A DNA stretch of 53,881 nucleotides from an uncultured Clostridia bacterium (GCA_947627665.1 CANQWX010000011.1:1-53881); one strand, 5' to 3'; counted from the first letter of the stretch, positions 14,948 through 24,402 are shown. Made by a program: numbers and translations. The notes: generated by a model from the sequence alone, not told the origin.

Positions 14948-15131
14948 GCGACGTCAAGAATAAACCTTTATCCCCCGAAAGAGGGGGCCTTTATGCTTTA
15001 ACTAAAAGTTGGCAACAATACGGTAGTAATACCGTTCCAAGCCGATTTTTAGTGAAAAGGTTTATTGGCGTCGCAACCAAGGAACGGTAACTACGGGGCG
15101 TCGTTCCACTTTGGAGCGGCGCTTCTTTATT
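14948..15131 (+). ncRNA. Structured RNA with terminator/antiterminator (candidate riboswitch or sRNA)
   Basis: Outer stem GCGACG/CGTCGC (14948-14953 with 15069-15074) continues as AATAAACCTT/AAGGTTTATT (14959-14968 with 15057-15066). Inside are hairpin CCCCC/GGGGG (14972-14987) and an arm ACTAAAA-GTTGGC / GCCGAT-TTTTAGT capped by ACGGTA-GTAA-TACCGT with a GNRA-type loop (15020-15035). Downstream, a 10-base terminator stem (15098-15107 with 15113-15122, T-rich tail) competes with pairing of GGAACG (15081-15086) to CGTTCC (15102-15107) or to TACCGTTCC (15030-15038). I do not recognise a known class. It leads into the SLOG-like gene. Confidence 0.75.
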
Positions 15132-15143
15132 GTGGGGAAAGTT

Positions 15144-15620
15144 TTGGACATTTTCAGAGTCGGATTTATAGGGCACAAAGAGGTTGATCATTTTCGGCAG
15201 ATAGAGGAACAGCTTCGGGAGGTCATCGGAAAACTTCTTGACGAGGAAGAATTTGTCGAGTTTTACGTCGGACGGAGCGGGGAGTTTGACATCATGGCCG
15301 CCTCGGTCATTAAAAGCATCCAACGCGACGTGGGAACGTACAACAACTGTTTGATACTTGTTCTCCCTTATCCCGTCGCCGACTATGAGAGCTATGAGAA
15401 ATACTACAACGAGGTGCTTATCCCTCACGAACTCAATAACGTCCATTTCAAGGCGGCGATCGAGAAGCGGAACGAGTGGATCATCGACAATTCGGACTTG
15501 CTTATTATGCACGTCGTTCGGGAAGAGGGCAATTCCGCGAAGTGCAAAAGGAGAGCGGAGAAGATGGGGCGGAAGATAATCAACTTGACCGATGCGGGGG
15601 AAAGGAGAGAAATGTTCTGA
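15144..15620 (+). CDS. SLOG-like Rossmann-fold protein
   Basis: Protein of about 158 residues. TTG at 15144, after GGGGAAAG, is preferred because the frame upstream runs through the terminator hairpin; GTG at 15132 is an alternative. FRVGFIGHKEV gives a first Rossmann strand and loop, and YVGRSGEFDIMAASVI resembles the glycine-containing loop of SLOG-superfamily proteins (YpsA/DprA-like). It is followed by CLILVLPYP and SDLLIMHVVREEG. SLOG proteins bind or process nucleotides, and some act in conflict systems; which ligand this one uses is unknown. The structured RNA upstream probably controls its expression. Confidence 0.6.
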   Translation: MDIFRVGFIGHKEVDHFRQIEEQLREVIGKLLDEEEFVEFYVGRSGEFDIMAASVIKSIQRDVGTYNNCLILVLPYPVADYESYEKYYNEVLIPHELNNVHFKAAIEKRNEWIIDNSDLLIMHVVREEGNSAKCKRRAEKMGRKIINLTDAGERREMF

Positions 15621-15690
15621 TAAAACGCTTGACAGGATGCGGACCGCGGCGGGGGAGGCGCTTCGGAAAAATTTTTGCAGAAAAAATAAC

Positions 15691-15719
15691 TTGCAATTTT
15701 GCGCGCGATCTGCTATAAT
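15691..15719 (+). promoter_or_regulatory. Promoter of the MATE transporter gene
   Basis: TTGCAA (15691-15696), 17-base spacer, TATAAT (15714-15719). Confidence 0.75.
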
Positions 15720-15743
15720 ATCCATAAGCGAGTAGCGCTGTTG

Positions 15744-15783
15744 GTGCGTAAGTCCGGCTTCGGACTTGCGCACTATTTTTTTA
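15744..15783 (+). terminator. Leader terminator (attenuator) before the MATE gene
   Basis: Thirteen-base stem with one G-T pair (15744-15756 with 15761-15773), 4-base loop and a TATTTTTTT tail. It lies between the promoter and the ribosome site of the same gene, so read-through must be regulated. Confidence 0.8.
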
Positions 15784-15795
15784 TGAGGAGAGGAC

Positions 15796-17193
15796 ATGGA
15801 AGAGATCAAGCAAAACAAAATGGCGACCGTGCCGATGCACAAACTTATTTGGCGCATGGGGCTGCCGATGATCGTATCGATGGTCTTGCAATCGGTGTAC
15901 AACATCGTGGACACGGCGTTTGTGATCAACATGGGAGCCGACGGCATTGCGGGCAACCTCGCGCTCACTTACGCCTTTCCCGTGCAGCTGCTGATCATTG
16001 CGATCGGCGTGGGTACGGGCGTGGGGATCAACGCGTTGCTTTCCAAAAAATTGGGCGAAAAAGACGCACACGGTGCTTCCAAAACGGTGGGGAACGGCAT
16101 CTTTCTCGGCCTTTGCATCTATGCGGCGTTTCTGCTCTTCGGGCTGTTCGGCTGCCGCCCGTTTGTGGCGATGCAGGCGGGCGGAAATGCGCAAGCCGCC
16201 GAAATGGGCGCAAGTTACTTAAAGATCTGCTGCTGTTTTTCGTTCGGCGCGATCGGATTTACCGTATACGAGCGCTTTTTGCAAAGCACGGGCAAGACGC
16301 TTTTTTCCACGATCTCGCAGGTGTCGGGCGCGGCCGCGAACATCGTGCTCGACTACGTTTTCATCTATCCCTGCAAAATGGGGATCGAGGGCGCGGCTTG
16401 GGCGACGGTCATCGGGCAGATCCTTTCCCTGGCGGTCGCCATGCTCTTTCATTATTTTGCGAACCGTGAGATCAAAAACACCTTCAAGGCCATGATCCCG
16501 AGCGGGACCGTCATCAAAGGCATATATAAGATCGGCATTTCCGCAGCCCTCATGCAGGGGCTGCTCTCTGTGATGATGCTCGGCATGACAAGCATTCTCG
16601 GGACGGTCGGGCAAAAAGAGACCGCCGAGCTGTTGCAGGGCAGTTTCGGCATCTATTACAAGATCATGCAGTTCGCGCTGTTCGCCGCGTTCGGTCTGTC
16701 CAATACGATCATTTCGGTCTTGTCCTTCAATTACGGGCGGAAAGACAGGCGCCGCGCAATGGACTGTATCAAATTCGGGATCCTGGATTCTCTGATCGTC
16801 GCCGTTGCGGTCACGGTGCTGTTCGAATGCTTTGCCGCTCCGCTTTCCCGCCTGTTCGGCATGGCGAGCGGCGAGGGCGGCGACGCCATCCAGGCTACCG
16901 TGACATCTGCGATCCGCATCGCAAGCGCAGGCTACGTCTTTATGGCATTCAGCGTTGCGGTGCAGGGCGTTTTGCAGGCCTTCCGCTATGCGCTGTTCCC
17001 CCTGCTCATATCGTTCTTGCGGCTGTGCTTTTTCGTCTTTCCCGTCGCGTATCTCTTTACGCTTGCGGAAAACGTCGTAGACCTCATCTGGTGGACGTTC
17101 CCGATCGTGGAATTTTTGACCGCGGCGATCTCCGCCCCGATCCTGCGGTTTGCCTGTAAAAAACGGCTCGGCGGTCTTTCGGACACGCTTTGA
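15796..17193 (+). CDS. MATE-family multidrug/toxin efflux transporter
   Basis: Protein of 465 residues with about twelve membrane segments, the usual MATE size. The N-terminus LIWRMGLPMIVSMVLQSVYN followed by IVDTAFVINMGADGIAGNLAL is the family signature, repeated in the second half (ISAALMQGLLSVMMLGM). MATE proteins export cationic drugs or metabolites using a Na+ or H+ gradient. GAGGAG precedes the ATG. Expression appears to be controlled by a terminator in its short leader. The substrate cannot be told. Confidence 0.92.
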   Translation: MEEIKQNKMATVPMHKLIWRMGLPMIVSMVLQSVYNIVDTAFVINMGADGIAGNLALTYAFPVQLLIIAIGVGTGVGINALLSKKLGEKDAHGASKTVGNGIFLGLCIYAAFLLFGLFGCRPFVAMQAGGNAQAAEMGASYLKICCCFSFGAIGFTVYERFLQSTGKTLFSTISQVSGAAANIVLDYVFIYPCKMGIEGAAWATVIGQILSLAVAMLFHYFANREIKNTFKAMIPSGTVIKGIYKIGISAALMQGLLSVMMLGMTSILGTVGQKETAELLQGSFGIYYKIMQFALFAAFGLSNTIISVLSFNYGRKDRRRAMDCIKFGILDSLIVAVAVTVLFECFAAPLSRLFGMASGEGGDAIQATVTSAIRIASAGYVFMAFSVAVQGVLQAFRYALFPLLISFLRLCFFVFPVAYLFTLAENVVDLIWWTFPIVEFLTAAISAPILRFACKKRLGGLSDTL

Positions 17194-17300
17194 GCGGCGG
17201 CGCGGAAAGGGGACCCCGGGAAGCGGAGACCCGCGTACGCCAAGGGAGGAAAATTCGGTTATTTTGTCTATATATTCCTCTTTCCTGTGGGGGATGCCGC

Positions 17301-17329
17301 TTGACATTTGGCTCTTTTTCGGTTATGAT
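17301..17329 (+). promoter_or_regulatory. Promoter of the large LRR lipoprotein gene
   Basis: TTGACA (17301-17306), 17-base spacer, TATGAT (17324-17329). GGAGGAG follows just before the start at 17378. Confidence 0.8.
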
Positions 17330-17377
17330 ACAACAGGTATGCGTTTGAAATGACAGTCGGTCCCATGGGAGGAGAGT

Positions 17378-20300
17378 ATGAAAAAAAGACACATCTTGCT
17401 TGCGGTCCTCGGTCTGTGCGCGTTGGCGGGGGCCATGATCGGCGGAGGCTGTTCGGGCGGCGAAAACGTCCGCGAAGAGCATTCCGAGCACAGCTGGACG
17501 GCATGGGAAACGGTGACCGCTCCCGATTGCGAAAACGACGGCCTCGAATCCCGCCATTGTACGGGGTGCGATGAGAGGGAGACCCGTCCGCTTCGGGCGC
17601 TCGGGCATACGTTCGGCGAATTGACGGAAAAGATCGAACCGTCGTGCGAAACGGCGGGGACGGTCGCATATTACGAGTGCAGCGTCTGCGGGAAGAAGTT
17701 CGATGAAACGAAGGAAACGGAGCTGGGCGACGACGAATTGGAGATCAAGGCGCCCGGGCACGACTACGGACAGCTCGTTCCCCGCGTGGCGCCGTCGTGC
17801 GAAGCAGGAGGAATGGAAGCGCATTACGTCTGTGGGGCGTGCGGACAATATTTCGACGCGAAGCAGCGACCGACGGACGAGGAACATCTTAAAATTCCCG
17901 CAACAGAGCATAGCTTTACGGCCCTTCATCCCGAAGTTTCCGCAGGGTGCGAAACGGCGGGGACAGTCGCCTACTACGAGTGCGGCGTCTGCGGGAAAAA
18001 GTTCAATGAAACGAAGGACAGGGAGCTGGGCGACGACGAATTGGAGATCAAGGCGCTCGGGCACGACTACGGGCAAAAGATCGCGCAGCGGGAGGCGACC
18101 TGCGAAGAGGCGGGTGAAAAGGCGCACTATCACTGCGGCCGCTGCGGGAAGGATTTTGACGAGAAAAAGCAAAATGAGCTGAGCAAAGAGGACTTAAAGA
18201 TCGAACCGCAAGGGCATGCCTACGGCGATCTCATCCCCCGTGTGGCGCCGTCGTGCGGGAAAGAAGGAATGGAGGCGCACTACCGCTGCGGGCGCTGCGG
18301 CAAATATTTCGACGAAGGGCAGCGGCCGACGACCGAGAAAGAGCTTACCACCGGCGCGCTCGAACACGCCTACGGGCAAAAGGTCGCACAACAGGACGCG
18401 ACCTGCGAAGATGCGGGGAAACAGGCCTATTATCATTGCAGCCGCTGCGGCAAATATTTCGATGAAGAGAAACAGCCGACGGACGAAGAGGACCTTATCA
18501 TTCCACCGAAGGGGCACGAGTACGGGCAAAAGGTCGCGCAACAGGACGCGACCTGCGAAGATGCGGGGAAACAGGCCTATTATCATTGCAGCCGCTGCGG
18601 CAAATATTTCGATGAAGAGCAACAGCCGACGGACGAAGAGGACCTTATCATTCCGCCGAAGGGGCACGACTACGGGCAGCCGACCGCGCAGCGGGAGGCG
18701 ACCTGCGAAGATGCGGGCGAAAGGGCGCATTATCAATGCCAAAACTGCGGCAAATATTTCGAGGTGACGGAGGAAAAACGGGAGCTGAGCGAACAGGAGC
18801 TGGTCCTCTCGCCGCTCGGGCATTCGTTCGGCGAAAAGACGGAAAAGATTGAACCGTCATGCGAAACGGCGGGGCAGGCCGCCTACTTTGAATGCGGCCG
18901 CTGCAAGAAGAAGTTCAACGAGGACAAGACGCGGGAACTTGGCAAGGACGAATTGGAGATCGAAGCGCTCGGGCATTCCTACACGCTCTTCCATCCCGAA
19001 GTTCCCGCGGAGTGCGAAAAAACGGGCACCGTCGCCCACTACGAGTGCGACCGCTGCCACCAAAAAGTCGACAAGGACCGTGAAAACAAATTGGGCGAGG
19101 ACGAGCTGGAGATCGCGGCAAAGGGGCATGACTATACGATCTTCCACCCCGAAGTTCCCGCAGAGTGCGAAACGGCGGGCACGGTCGCCTATTACGAGTG
19201 CAACCGTTGCCACCAAAAAGTCGACAAGGAGCAAAAAAATAAGCTGGGCGACGGCGATCTGGAGATCAAGGCAAATGGGCATCAGTTTGTGACCGAATAT
19301 GACGCCGCGCAGCACTATCAAAAATGCCAAAACTGTTCCGAAAAGAGGAACTTCGAGCCGCATGACACGGCCGTCGAGGATTACGGTTGCAGCAAGTGCG
19401 AATGGCATGCCGAATACACGCAGAGCCTGCAATTCCGTGAAGAGGACTTGGGGTATACGGTGACGGGAACGACCAATCCCGTGCTCACCCGGATCGTCAT
19501 TCCCGATACATACGCGGGAAGGCCCGTCTTAAAGATCGGGCGCAACGCCTTTGGTGCGGAAAACGTGGCTGAGCCAAAGCCGATCGTGCACGTCACGTTC
19601 GGCGCGCAGATCGAGGAGATCGGCGATTATGCGTTCTGGAACTGCGCGCAGCTTGAGGATGTGAGCTTCCCCGACGGTCTTCGGATCATCGGCGTCGGCG
19701 CCTTTTCGCGGTGCGCTTCGCTCACCGGATTGCAGTTCGGCCCCGCGCTCGAAACGCTGGACCAGGAGGCGTTTTGGGGCTGTACGTCGCTCCGCGGTGC
19801 GGTCGTGTTCCCCGCAAGCGTAAAAACGGTCGGACAGTGGGCGTTCAGCAGCTGTTCGGGGATCGGGTCCATCCGTTTTTCGGGCAGCGTCACGGTCGTA
19901 CAAAGTGCGTTCTACGGCTGCGTGAGCCTGACTTCGGCGACCTTCGGCGACGGCGACGTCACGCTGGGGAATTGGACGTTCCAGGAATGCACGGGCCTTC
20001 GCAGCATTGTTTTCGGGAACGGCGACATCTCGCTCGGGGAGAGCTTGCTTTATAACGCCTTTGCGCTCGAAGAGATCTCCTTCGGAAGGGGAGATAAGAA
20101 CATCGGCAGCTGGGTCTTTTATCGGAATTCCTTGCAAGAAGTCGATTTCGGGGACGGAAACGTCACCTTGGCACAATACGCGTTTGACGAATGCGGATCG
20201 CTTGAAACGGTGGATCTCGGGGACGGAAACGCCTCCCTTACGAACAGTTCCTTGTACGGCTGTCCCGCGCTCCGCGAGGTCACATTCGGAAACGGGGATC

Positions 20301-23044
20301 CGCAGATCGCCGCCGCCGCGTTCTTCGACTGCGACGGGATCAGGACGCTCTCGTTCGGGGACGGGGTGCATTGCTTTGAAACAAATCTCTTTTCCTCCGG
20401 CGTCGAGCTGGAAACGTTGCGCTTCGGGAAGGGGACGACCTGCCTCGAAGAGTATACGTTCCCGACCTTCTCGCTCAAAGAACTCTCCATCGGCGGCGGG
20501 AACGTCACGATCGGGGAAAGAGCGTTTTCAAGCAGCCCGATCCAAACGCTGACCTTCGGGAGCGGCACTTACGAGATCGGGGAAAGGGCGTTTTCGTGCT
20601 GTAAATCGCTGACGGACCTCAAGCTCCCCGACGGGAAGCTCACCCTTGCGGAATACGCCTTCGAGGAATGCGGATCGCTCACGTCCGTCCTGTTCGGAAA
20701 CGGGGAAAAGGAGATCGCTCCCAGAGTGTTCCACCTTTCGCCCGTGCAGAGCATCGGCTTCGGCGACGGCCGCATGACGGTCGCAAATAACGGCTTCACA
20801 TGGCTGAGCGAGCTGACGCAAGTGACTTTCGGCAAGGATCCCGTCGTTTTGGGAGAGCAGACGTTCTACGGCTGTGAAGCGCTGGAGGAAGCGCACTTCT
20901 ACGGCGAGGCGGAAGTCGGCGACAGGGCGTTCCTCGGCTGTTACGCCCTCTCCTCCGTCTGTTTTGAAAACGGGAACGTCCGCCTGGCGGAGTACGCCTT
21001 CTGCGGTTGCAGGGCGCTCAAGACCGTCTATATCGGCGACGGGGAGAGCGTGATCGGCAACAGCTGTTTCGATCAGTGCCACGGGCTTGATTCCTTCGAG
21101 AAGGGCGCGGGCAGCGTCGACATCGGGCAATATGCGTTCCAAGAAACGGGGATCCGCAGCGTGACCGTCCATGGGGCCTGCACGGTCGGCCTGCGTGCGT
21201 TCCAAAACTGCGCGGACCTTGTGTCGGTCGCTTTGGCGGGACGGGTCGATGAGCTGGCGTTCGAGTCCTTCTCGAATTGCACGAGCCTCATAAACTTTTC
21301 CATCGGCGACGACATCGGCAATATCAATTCGGGGGCGTTCAACGGGACGGAGGGGATCGGCCTTTGCGAGTACGAGGGCGCGGAGTATCTCGGCAATCCC
21401 GATAACCGTTATGCGATCCTCATGCACGGAAAGGATAAGTCGGCGCCGTCGGTCAAGATCCATCCCGATACGCGGGTGATCTGCGGCAGCGCCTTTGCGG
21501 ACTATACTTTGCTCGGGAGCGTCACCATTCCCGAACACGTCACGCAGATCGGTAGCTATGCGTTCAAGGGCTGCGCGGCTCTTTCCGAAGTCACCCTCGG
21601 CGCAAGCGTCAAAAAGATCGGCAACAGCGCTTTCAGGGACTGCACGGGGCTTTTGGCCGTGACTTTCGAGGGCGGCGGGAAAGAGATCTCGGAATTTGCC
21701 TTCGACAATTGCACAGCGCTTACGCGCGTCAACGTGTCCGACCTTCCGACATGGCTCAGCCTGCGCTTCGAGGGGACCCAGCGCGTCGGTTCCACCAATC
21801 CGCTCTACTACGGGGCGACCCTCTACGTCGGCGGCACGCCGCTGACCGCGCTCGTCATTCCCGACGGCGTGAGAGAGCTATCCCCGCTCGCCTTTGCGGG
21901 ATATAAGCACCTGACCTCCGTGCAGCTCGGACGGGATCTGGAGAAGATCGACTCCTCCGCATTCTACGGTTGCAGCGAGCTGACCGCGATCACGGGCGGG
22001 AACAACTATTACATGACCGCGGGGAATTGCATCCTCGAATGCTCCTCCAAGACGGTCGTGCTCGGCTGCGCGGGGAGCACGATCCCCGAAGAGGCGGAGT
22101 CGATCGGCGAATATGCCTTCTACGCCGTCAAGTTCAAAAACCCCACGCTCGTATTCCCCGAATCGCTTGCAAGCGTCGGCGGGCATGCGTTCTATGCCTC
22201 CAATCTGAGCGATCTCACCGTGGGCAGCGGCTTGAAGTCGGTCGGCACCCAGGCGTTCGGGAACGTTTCGTGGAAGCAGCTGCACATCAACGATCTGAAG
22301 GCGTGGTGCCTCGTGGACTTTGCGGATAGCGGTTCCGTGGCGCTCGACTATTGCATCATCTATGTCGACGGCACGCAGGTGACCCACAACCAAAACGTGT
22401 TGACGGTCACGGGCGACGTCACCGAGATCAAGCCCTACGCCTTCTATCATTCCCAAGTCACGACCCTCCGCATCTCCGCAAATACGGTGAGTATTTCCGA
22501 GAGGGCGTTTGCCGGTTCGCCGAGCCTCAATCATCTGACGGTGGAAGCGGAGAATCCCGTCTATGAGGAAAAGAGCTACGGTTTGTTCGATAAGGTCACC
22601 AAGACCCTCGTCCACGGCGTGCTGGAAAAGAATACGACGAATGCAAAGATCGGCGAAGAGGTCGAGCACATCGCGCCCTACGCCTTCATGAACCGTCTGG
22701 TCAAATCTTTGACCCTCCCGTCGTCGCTGAAAGACATCGGCGGATACGCGTTCTACAGCTGCCGCATCGAGGGGAGCATCACGATCTACGCGGGTGTGAC
22801 TTCGATCGGGGAGAGCGCGTTCGCCCACAATACCAATGCGACGTCGGTAAGCATTCCCGCCACGGTCACATACATCGGGAAGGACGCGTTCTACCAGACG
22901 GGCTTGACGGAAGCGCGCTTCGGCGTAACGGACGGCTGGACGGTCAAGCACTTTGTGTTCGGCACGACGGAAGACCCCGACCTGCGCGACCTCGCGGCGG
23001 CGGCAGAGCAGCTCAAAAAATCGGGCTACATCTGGACGAGATGA
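17378..23044 (+). CDS. Giant surface lipoprotein: C-CxxC-H repeats plus BspA-like leucine-rich repeats
   Basis: Protein of 1888 residues. A signal peptide ends in GGGC (Cys25), an imperfect lipobox. Residues 35 to about 650 hold twelve repeats of 50-52 residues, each with one Cys, then YxCxxCGKxF and a closing GH, a layout suited to zinc binding. A degenerate linker with more CxxC pairs leads at about residue 700 into many LRR_5/BspA-type repeats (units such as IGEYAFYAVKF, IGSYAFKGCAAL) to the end. No C-terminal membrane anchor or sorting signal is present, so anchoring must be by lipid. BspA-like proteins bind host or microbial surfaces. Repeats 7 and 8 are nearly identical in DNA. It has its own promoter. 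Confidence 0.9.
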   Translation: MKKRHILLAVLGLCALAGAMIGGGCSGGENVREEHSEHSWTAWETVTAPDCENDGLESRHCTGCDERETRPLRALGHTFGELTEKIEPSCETAGTVAYYECSVCGKKFDETKETELGDDELEIKAPGHDYGQLVPRVAPSCEAGGMEAHYVCGACGQYFDAKQRPTDEEHLKIPATEHSFTALHPEVSAGCETAGTVAYYECGVCGKKFNETKDRELGDDELEIKALGHDYGQKIAQREATCEEAGEKAHYHCGRCGKDFDEKKQNELSKEDLKIEPQGHAYGDLIPRVAPSCGKEGMEAHYRCGRCGKYFDEGQRPTTEKELTTGALEHAYGQKVAQQDATCEDAGKQAYYHCSRCGKYFDEEKQPTDEEDLIIPPKGHEYGQKVAQQDATCEDAGKQAYYHCSRCGKYFDEEQQPTDEEDLIIPPKGHDYGQPTAQREATCEDAGERAHYQCQNCGKYFEVTEEKRELSEQELVLSPLGHSFGEKTEKIEPSCETAGQAAYFECGRCKKKFNEDKTRELGKDELEIEALGHSYTLFHPEVPAECEKTGTVAHYECDRCHQKVDKDRENKLGEDELEIAAKGHDYTIFHPEVPAECETAGTVAYYECNRCHQKVDKEQKNKLGDGDLEIKANGHQFVTEYDAAQHYQKCQNCSEKRNFEPHDTAVEDYGCSKCEWHAEYTQSLQFREEDLGYTVTGTTNPVLTRIVIPDTYAGRPVLKIGRNAFGAENVAEPKPIVHVTFGAQIEEIGDYAFWNCAQLEDVSFPDGLRIIGVGAFSRCASLTGLQFGPALETLDQEAFWGCTSLRGAVVFPASVKTVGQWAFSSCSGIGSIRFSGSVTVVQSAFYGCVSLTSATFGDGDVTLGNWTFQECTGLRSIVFGNGDISLGESLLYNAFALEEISFGRGDKNIGSWVFYRNSLQEVDFGDGNVTLAQYAFDECGSLETVDLGDGNASLTNSSLYGCPALREVTFGNGDPQIAAAAFFDCDGIRTLSFGDGVHCFETNLFSSGVELETLRFGKGTTCLEEYTFPTFSLKELSIGGGNVTIGERAFSSSPIQTLTFGSGTYEIGERAFSCCKSLTDLKLPDGKLTLAEYAFEECGSLTSVLFGNGEKEIAPRVFHLSPVQSIGFGDGRMTVANNGFTWLSELTQVTFGKDPVVLGEQTFYGCEALEEAHFYGEAEVGDRAFLGCYALSSVCFENGNVRLAEYAFCGCRALKTVYIGDGESVIGNSCFDQCHGLDSFEKGAGSVDIGQYAFQETGIRSVTVHGACTVGLRAFQNCADLVSVALAGRVDELAFESFSNCTSLINFSIGDDIGNINSGAFNGTEGIGLCEYEGAEYLGNPDNRYAILMHGKDKSAPSVKIHPDTRVICGSAFADYTLLGSVTIPEHVTQIGSYAFKGCAALSEVTLGASVKKIGNSAFRDCTGLLAVTFEGGGKEISEFAFDNCTALTRVNVSDLPTWLSLRFEGTQRVGSTNPLYYGATLYVGGTPLTALVIPDGVRELSPLAFAGYKHLTSVQLGRDLEKIDSSAFYGCSELTAITGGNNYYMTAGNCILECSSKTVVLGCAGSTIPEEAESIGEYAFYAVKFKNPTLVFPESLASVGGHAFYASNLSDLTVGSGLKSVGTQAFGNVSWKQLHINDLKAWCLVDFADSGSVALDYCIIYVDGTQVTHNQNVLTVTGDVTEIKPYAFYHSQVTTLRISANTVSISERAFAGSPSLNHLTVEAENPVYEEKSYGLFDKVTKTLVHGVLEKNTTNAKIGEEVEHIAPYAFMNRLVKSLTLPSSLKDIGGYAFYSCRIEGSITIYAGVTSIGESAFAHNTNATSVSIPATVTYIGKDAFYQTGLTEARFGVTDGWTVKHFVFGTTEDPDLRDLAAAAEQLKKSGYIWTR
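18371..18670 (+). repeat. Tandem 150-base duplication inside the lipoprotein gene
   Basis: Units 18371-18520 and 18521-18670 differ at only about four positions and each encodes one 50-residue C-CxxC-H repeat. Other repeats in the array are more diverged, so this is the youngest duplication. Confidence 0.9.
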
Positions 23045-23070
23045 CGGTTCCCGCTTCACGGAAATAAAAA

Positions 23071-23102
23071 AGAAGCCCGCGCGGTGTTTCGCGCGGGCTT
23101 CT
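23071..23102. terminator. Shared terminator of convergent genes
   Basis: Perfect 13-base GC-rich stem with a 6-base loop. On the minus strand it is followed by TTTTTT, making a strong terminator for the GH43 gene; on the plus strand the T tract is weak. Confidence 0.85.
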
Positions 23103-23116
23103 GTTAAAATGCGGGG

Positions 23117-24361
23117 TTACGATTTTCCGTGATCTTGGAATTGGGCGTTGTACAGTTCGTCTTGACCGAGATGGAACTGCGGAACGCCGTTTTTGTCGTA
23201 GGTGATCTTCATCACATGCGCGTGGCGGTTGTAGTCGAGAAGGGAGTCCCCCGTGATATCCTTATAGTCGCGGAAGTGCAGGATGCACAGCTGTTCGCCG
23301 TTGTCGCCCTCCACAAAGCAGTTGTGCCCGGGGCCGTAGATCTTGAGCGATTCGTCCGTTTTGAACACGGGGTCCTTGTATTTCGTCCAATTTCCGATCT
23401 CCATCGGGTCGTCGCAGGCGTCAAGCTCCAACAGCCCCATGCAATACTCAAATCCCGTGGCGGCGGCGGAGAAGGAAACGAAGATCTTGCCCGCATGTTG
23501 CAAAACGGCGGGGCCTTCGTTTACGTTTTCGCGCACCTTTTCCCAATCGTAGTCGGGCTGCGAGAGGAGAATGCTCTTGCTTGCAAACGCAAACGGCGTT
23601 TCCATCTCGGCGATGTAGAGGTTGGAAGAAGAGGGCTTCTGCGCCCAGATCGCATACCACTTGCCGAGCGCTTCGTGGTAGAACACCGTCATATCGAGCG
23701 TCATGCCGCTGTTGTTGAAGAAATTATCTCCCTCCGCGGCTTTGATCATGCCCATGTATTCCCATTCGTCGTGCATGGGGTCGTCGCCCTTGCAGCGGAG
23801 CGCACAGGCCTTGATGTCCCACAGGCTCGTTTGGCTATAAGCAAAGTAGATGACCCACTGCCCCATCACATAGTGGATCTCGGGCGCCCACACATATTTC
23901 GACATGGTCGCGCCGTCCATCTTCCAGATCGTCTTGGGGACGGCGGCGGCGATGCCGTTCACCGAGTCCGCCGAGGTGAGTTCGATGCGGTCGTATTCGG
24001 GATAGGAGCCTGTAAAATAGTACCTGCCCTCATATTTGTAGAGGTAGGGGTCCGCACGCAGGGTGACGAGCGGGGAGAGGTATTCGTCGTTGACCTCGGG
24101 CGACGCGGCAGCCGCGGGCGCGGGGGAAGCAGTCTGTTCCGTAGCCGCGGGCGCGGGAGAGGGGACCGTCTGCTCTGCGGGAGCCGCCTCTTCGCGGAGG
24201 AACTCTCCGAGGAGGTTCTCTTCTTGGGCGGGGAGCTGCACCGCGGGCAGGTCTGCCGTTTGTGCGGCGTCGTCTGTGGCGGAAAGCGCCCTTACGCCCA
24301 AGCCCCAAAGCGTTGCGGGCAGGAGCGCCAGACTGCAAGCAATACACAAAAACCGTTTCAT
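23117..24361 (-). CDS. Secreted glycoside hydrolase family 43 enzyme
   Basis: Protein of 414 residues with a signal peptide (1-28) and a low-complexity Ala/Pro/Glu linker (about 40-90). The catalytic domain follows. LRADPYLYKYEGRYYFTGS has the catalytic-base Asp near residue 104, LDMTVFYH near 219 fits the pKa-modulating Asp, and NEGPAVL near 280 carries the acid Glu; YGPGHNCF completes the five-bladed propeller pattern of GH43. Family members act on arabinan or xylan side chains. No cysteine lipobox or anchor is evident, so the enzyme may be released. The promoter is at 24403-24431 with a small hairpin in the leader. Confidence 0.88.
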   Translation of the reverse strand: MKRFLCIACSLALLPATLWGLGVRALSATDDAAQTADLPAVQLPAQEENLLGEFLREEAAPAEQTVPSPAPAATEQTASPAPAAAASPEVNDEYLSPLVTLRADPYLYKYEGRYYFTGSYPEYDRIELTSADSVNGIAAAVPKTIWKMDGATMSKYVWAPEIHYVMGQWVIYFAYSQTSLWDIKACALRCKGDDPMHDEWEYMGMIKAAEGDNFFNNSGMTLDMTVFYHEALGKWYAIWAQKPSSSNLYIAEMETPFAFASKSILLSQPDYDWEKVRENVNEGPAVLQHAGKIFVSFSAAATGFEYCMGLLELDACDDPMEIGNWTKYKDPVFKTDESLKIYGPGHNCFVEGDNGEQLCILHFRDYKDITGDSLLDYNRHAHVMKITYDKNGVPQFHLGQDELYNAQFQDHGKS

Positions 24362-24373
24362 TCCGTCCTCCCT

Positions 24374-24392
24374 ATCCCGCCGAAAGCGGGAT
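24374..24392 (-). other. Hairpin in the GH43 leader
   Basis: ATCCCGC pairs with GCGGGAT around CGAAA, just before the ribosome site. It may modulate translation or stabilise the transcript. Confidence 0.4.
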
Positions 24393-24402
24393 GATTTGTG
24401 TC

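Noticed and set aside
14948..15131. Retron-type ncRNA
   Set aside because: Closing stem and hairpins are reminiscent, but there is no reverse transcriptase gene anywhere nearby.
17450..19320. CRISPR-like array
   Set aside because: The regular 150-base spacing comes from coding repeats in one long open frame; units vary at codon level and there are no cas genes.
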